DNA of 35,786 nt from an uncultured Clostridiaceae bacterium. Lineage in GTDB: Bacteria; Bacillota; Clostridia; TANB77; CAG-465. The notes below the pieces were generated by a model, which worked only from the letters and a program-made list of their open reading frames with translations, ran no database searches and was not told the origin of the DNA. Position numbers and translations under genes: made by a program. The stretch covers positions 1 to 35,786 of the forward strand of contig CANCXL010000018.1 in NCBI GenBank assembly GCA_947381905.1. Direction: 5' to 3'. Position 1 is the first letter of the stretch, and the number at the start of each line of letters is the position of its first letter. Of this stretch, positions 32,462 to 35,786 are shown piece by piece.

Positions 32462-34102
32462 TTAATTACCACTATTATATATATCCATAATCATCGCTGC
32501 GTCTGTAGAATTTATAACACCATCGTTATCCATATCTCCTATTTTAATGTCTTCGTCTGTTGCTGAATTGTTATTATATAAATCAAGTGCCATTGCTGCA
32601 TCGTTTGAATTTACAACCCCATTTCTATCTAAATCTCCTTTTATATAATCTATAGTTTTAAGAAGAACTTCGTCAGTTATTGTAGTAGTACCAAATGCAG
32701 TTTTTTCTACAGCCTTTACATTTACTATATTTTTATCTTCTTGACTTAATGCAATACTTTCTATTACCATACCATTATTTATATATTCTTTTAGATATTC
32801 TTCTATTATTATTTTAGCATAATCTAATCTTTGAGAATCAGAAGTATATTGTTTAGGTATAGATATTATAGGTCTTACTTGATAAAATACAACTGAACCT
32901 TCATTATATATGTAGTCGTCTGTACCTATAGCTATGCTTACGGCCCTAATTTTATTTAAAATTCCAAGAGAACCAGTATTTGGGGTCTCTTTTACAAATA
33001 CACTATTATCTGTTAATTTTAAAATATTTGTTTTATAATCATATGAATTAATTTTACTATCATAATCACTATTTAACTCAAATTCTAAAATGGTATCTGT
33101 TGGTATGTTTGATACAATATTATCTATTTTGCTTTTAACAGAATTTGACATTATATAATCATCATTAGTGTATGTTATACTTATTTCTTTAGTAGCTAAT
33201 TTATATGTCATATATGTTTCTTTATCTATAATATAACTTATATCTACATCTATTCTATTAAATGAATTATATTTAGTAGTATATGTATAATTTTGTCTAT
33301 CTTCTATACTTGACATATAGTTATCAAAATATAATTTAAATTTATTTTCTAATTCTTTTATAGCTATATTAAAATCTACTTGTTTATATTTTGAGTTATA
33401 TGTATTTGAAAATCCGTCTATACAGCTTTGCGCAACAAGTTGCTTGCTATCCATATCAACGCCATTAATTTCTATACCATTTTCGTCTTCTTTATCTTTT
33501 TTTATATTAAATACTATATTTAATATATTATTATTTGACATATAGCTTAAATCTACATTATTTCCTTCACTTAGTATAAGTTTTCCAGAATATGTAATAA
33601 GCTTTGCTATTTCGTTCCCATCATTATCTATAAATGAAGTTTTTAGTCTATATACTTTTTCATTTTCAATAGATAAATTATAAAATGTTATATAATATAA
33701 ATCACTAGGGTTTGATGTATATTCAGACTCACATATAACTTCTGCAGATGATATTACATTATTATCACTATCTATTAAATCGATACTTGGAACGTTATTT
33801 AAGAATTCTACATTACCGTTTTCTAATTTCTTACTTATTCTAACAGTTCCTTCAACCATCAACTCTTCATCTTTTGTACCATTTATTTGATCTCCAAATT
33901 CATCATATTCCATATTAAGACCCATTACAGTACTTATTTGAATTAGTTCAAGATATGCATTATATTGTTTATATTCTTCATCATCTTTACTTGTACCAGG
34001 ATTAAATGTTATAGCACTAACATTTGGTAATATAATATTCATTAACATTAGAGTAACGAGTATTAATGATATTTTTTTTAACTTTATTGCATTGTTTTTC
34101 AT
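32462..34102 (-). CDS. Secreted dockerin-domain protein, 546 aa
   Basis: ATG 34102 is chosen because GGAGG lies 7 nt upstream (34109-34113); an upstream ATG at 34156 adds 18 residues but has no RBS. Signal peptide: NNAIKLKKISLILVTLMLMNIILPNVSA. The body (~30-485) is Ser/Asp/Asn-rich with many short beta strands and has no catalytic motif I can identify. The C-terminal dockerin (~487-546; loops DLDRNGVVNSND, DMDNDGVINSTD) is almost identical in DNA to that of the gene at 20270, including the NNNSATDED linker, pointing to recent copying of the 3' end. It is the only dockerin gene of the window on the minus strand. Confidence 0.82.
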   Translation of the reverse strand: MKNNAIKLKKISLILVTLMLMNIILPNVSAITFNPGTSKDDEEYKQYNAYLELIQISTVMGLNMEYDEFGDQINGTKDEELMVEGTVRISKKLENGNVEFLNNVPSIDLIDSDNNVISSAEVICESEYTSNPSDLYYITFYNLSIENEKVYRLKTSFIDNDGNEIAKLITYSGKLILSEGNNVDLSYMSNNNILNIVFNIKKDKEDENGIEINGVDMDSKQLVAQSCIDGFSNTYNSKYKQVDFNIAIKELENKFKLYFDNYMSSIEDRQNYTYTTKYNSFNRIDVDISYIIDKETYMTYKLATKEISITYTNDDYIMSNSVKSKIDNIVSNIPTDTILEFELNSDYDSKINSYDYKTNILKLTDNSVFVKETPNTGSLGILNKIRAVSIAIGTDDYIYNEGSVVFYQVRPIISIPKQYTSDSQRLDYAKIIIEEYLKEYINNGMVIESIALSQEDKNIVNVKAVEKTAFGTTTITDEVLLKTIDYIKGDLDRNGVVNSNDAAMALDLYNNNSATDEDIKIGDMDNDGVINSTDAAMIMDIYNSGN

Positions 34103-34127
34103 AATCTTCCTCCATAAACTATAATCT

Positions 34128-34156
34128 ATATTATCATTAAAGAACAAATTATACAA
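34128..34156 (-). promoter_or_regulatory. Promoter of the 34102 dockerin gene
   Basis: Minus strand TTGTAT (34156-34151), 17-bp spacer, TAATAT (34133-34128). Confidence 0.55.
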
Positions 34157-34169
34157 TAAATATATTAAT

Positions 34170-34205
34170 AAAATAGAAAAAATAAAGAGGCTAATTTGCC
34201 TCTTT
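34170..34205 (-). terminator. Terminator (AAAGAGGC-type) of the AAA+ gene
   Basis: AAAGAGGC / GCCTCTTT stem (34184-34191 / 34198-34205) with a 6-nt loop; on the minus strand it is followed by ATTTTTTC. Confidence 0.85.
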
Positions 34206-34207
34206 AC

Positions 34208-35612
34208 TTAAATCTTTTTAAATTTACAAATAGATATAACATTAGATATCTTATTGTTATGATTAGAATGTATTACTAAATCACCTACAACCTTATCTGA
34301 TGATTTATATGCCTTAATAAACTCTTTTTCTGTTATTTGATGTTTATCATATAGTCTTGCATATCCAAAAGCTTTAGATATTATCCCTATTGCCAAATCT
34401 GGATTATATAATATATTATTTATATTTCTTCTTTTCGTATTTGTAGCGCCTACTAGAGAAATACTTATACTATTAACTAGATTTTTATCTACTTTAATGT
34501 TATATAATTTAGAATATTCATATATAGTATGCTTAAGTATTTCAAATAATGCCTCATCAGTCGGTTCATTTACAACAATATTTGAAAATCTTCTTGAAAA
34601 TGCAGGATCAGATTGAATAAAATCCTCATATTCATAGTCTGTAGTTGCTCCTACTAAATGAATATCATCTGATGTTATAAATGGCTTTATAATGTTTGCT
34701 ATATCTAAAGTATTTTGTGATAGTGTTCTACCTGTTCCAACAAGAGAGTGTATTTCGTCTATAAATAAAATTATATTTGATTCATTAGAAAGTATATTAA
34801 ATAAATCTAATACTCTTTTTTCAAGCATTCCGTTTAAAGTACAACCACTATTTAATGCTGCAGCACTAGTTTTTAATATAACATAATTTCTTAGTGATTT
34901 AGGAACATCTCCCTTTTGTATTCTATACGCAAGTCCTTCTAAAATTGCCGTTTTACCAACTCCGAGCTTTTCCCAAAAGAAGAGCAGACTTACCAGGTGT
35001 AAGTATTGTAATCATTAAATCCTCTAATTCTTTATCTCTTCCTACTGCGGGATTATACTTAAAGCTTTTAGTTGTTAAATTTTCGCAATATTTACTTAAT
35101 TTTTCTGGTAAAGATCTTAAATTATGTGATTTTTTTCTTTGCATGTCGTTAAAATATGAAGAATAATTATTTATTTCTTCATTATCAAAATAACCCATCA
35201 TAGAATTTTCCTCCTCACTATAATTTTTACTTTCTTTAGTATAGCTATTATCTTCATCTGCAAAAAAAGCAGCAATTAGTTCTTCATCATCTAGAGAATC
35301 GTTTTCTAACATATTAGTATATGCTTCTATATTATTCCCTTTATTCATTTCATCTCTCATATACTCATGAAGATATTCTGTTATAAGCTTCTTTTCATAT
35401 GGACTTATTTTTTTGCCTTTTCGTAGTCTTTTAGCTATCCTAGATATTTTATTATAGTATATTCTAGGATGAGAGTATCTGTATTTGTGATATCTTCTAT
35501 ACATATTGTAATCATAATCGTCAATTCCATTCATGTCATTAATTCTCTTATAATGCAGCCCTATAGATAAAAATACAGCACTAATTATAATAGATATTAA
35601 AACCAACATCAA
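34208..35612 (-). CDS. Membrane-anchored ClpA/ClpB-like AAA+ ATPase, ~467 aa, read through a +1 frameshift at CGG
   Basis: ATG 35612 starts a frame with an N-terminal membrane segment (LVLISIIISAVFLSIGLHY), a charged region (~20-190) and the beginning of a Clp NBD1 (PAVGRDKELEDLMITIL...SALLLGKA). It then hits CGG and stops at 34953. Dropping one C (complement of 34964; GCT-C-GGA) gives GKAGVGKTAILEGLAYRI, the Walker A loop. The rest follows: Walker B ILFIDEIHSLVG, sensor 1 LVGATTDYE, and Arg finger FSRRF. The joined protein is 216 + 251 residues: a single ClpA/B-type NBD1 with no Clp N-domain and no second AAA domain, anchored in the membrane. The shift lies within the P-loop itself, so ATP binding depends on it. 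Client and partner are unknown. Good promoter and terminator. Confidence 0.82.
34961..34964 (-). promoter_or_regulatory. Candidate +1 ribosomal frameshift site, CGGA
   Basis: Minus-strand zero-frame context AAA GCT CGG AGT; omitting C (position 34964) gives AAA GCT GGA GTT GGT AAA, i.e. K-A-G-V-G-K of the P-loop. Exactly one residue, Gly, is required from CGGA. Confidence 0.7.
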
Positions 35613-35668
35613 TTCCCCCTTTTCATAATATAAATTATTTATTATGTAAAAAGTATAAATGCGTATAA

Positions 35669-35697
35669 ATTATATCACTTTTTATTTTTTATGTCAA
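35669..35697 (-). promoter_or_regulatory. Promoter of the AAA+ gene
   Basis: Minus strand perfect TTGACA (35697-35692), 17-bp spacer, perfect TATAAT (35674-35669). Confidence 0.85.
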
Positions 35698-35729
35698 TAA
35701 AAAACAGGCCTAGCATAAACTAGACCTGT
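35695..35729 (-). terminator. Terminator of a minus-strand gene entering from the right
   Basis: Minus strand ACAGGTCTAG / CTAGGCCTGT (one mismatch) with a 6-nt loop, then six Ts. A second hairpin of GCCTCTA / TAGAGGC arms lies at about 35745-35767. The gene itself is outside the window. Confidence 0.75.
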
Positions 35730-35786
35730 AATAGGCAAAATAGATGCCTCTACATTGCTATAGAGGCGATCATAAGAGGTTGATAT

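Noticed and set aside
20072..34205. CRISPR array made of the recurring AAAGAGGC elements
   Set aside because: Copies are single hairpins with T-tails at gene ends, kilobases apart, on both strands; there are no regular spacers and no cas genes.
18980..34964. Homopolymer or long-read indel error as the cause of the frameshifts
   Set aside because: None of the sites lies in a homopolymer of three or more bases, and the inserted base and context are the same each time. I cannot fully exclude it without reads, so it is listed as a check.

Overview
The window looks like the chromosome of an AT-rich, Gram-positive-type anaerobe, most likely an uncultured gut Clostridia-like bacterium. This is inferred from strong AGGAGG ribosome binding sites, TTGACA-17-TATAAT promoters, the tig-clpP-clpX operon, a YneA/LysM gene with Gram-positive LexA boxes, and a set of secreted dockerin proteins. 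I see no rRNA, tRNA, IS element or CRISPR array.

Layout. 1-2.3 kb: the 3' end of an Rpn-type nuclease/transposase gene, two unrecognised small genes, a possible small RNA, and a MarR regulator. 2.4-4.9 kb: typA and a prolyl-tRNA deacylase-like gene. 5.0-12.7 kb: a two-gene beta-1,2-glucan locus (GT84-GH189 membrane synthase followed by a GH94 phosphorylase), i.e. an NdvB-type synthase split in two. 12.9-16.9 kb: tig-clpP-clpX and a YigZ/IMPACT protein. 16.9-20.1 kb: four diverged tandem paralogs of an unrecognised ~190-213 aa family, interrupted by an SOS-type yneA-like gene. 20.2-27.8 kb: five secreted dockerin proteins, including one with a cohesin-like domain and two LRR-CAP-Big2-dockerin paralogs; a sixth dockerin protein lies at 32.5-34.1 kb on the minus strand. 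28.0-29.8 kb: a DHH phosphoesterase and a compositionally foreign small gene. 29.9-35.6 kb, minus strand: a tyrosine recombinase with 17-bp inverted repeats 206 bp apart just upstream of its start (possible invertible element), a Nudix hydrolase, the dockerin protein, and a membrane-anchored ClpA/B-like AAA+ protein.

The most unusual signal is recoding at CGG. Three unrelated genes (18887-19451, 28006-29023, complement 34208-35612) are each split by exactly one extra base, and in all three it is a C that creates an in-frame CGG. Reading on by +1 (NNN-C-GGN) restores one glycine and the conserved protein: the Walker A P-loop of the AAA+ protein, the DxDG catalytic motif of the DHH protein, and the core motif of the paralog family. 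I checked every CGG on the coding strands by eye. Apart from these three sites, the only in-frame CGG in the window is in the foreign-looking gene at 29181-29774. The simplest reading is that CGG is an unassigned or hungry codon here and that CGGN directs +1 frameshifting, with four bases giving one glycine, to make full-length proteins. This is an inference from three sites; peptide data and a genome-wide scan would settle it.
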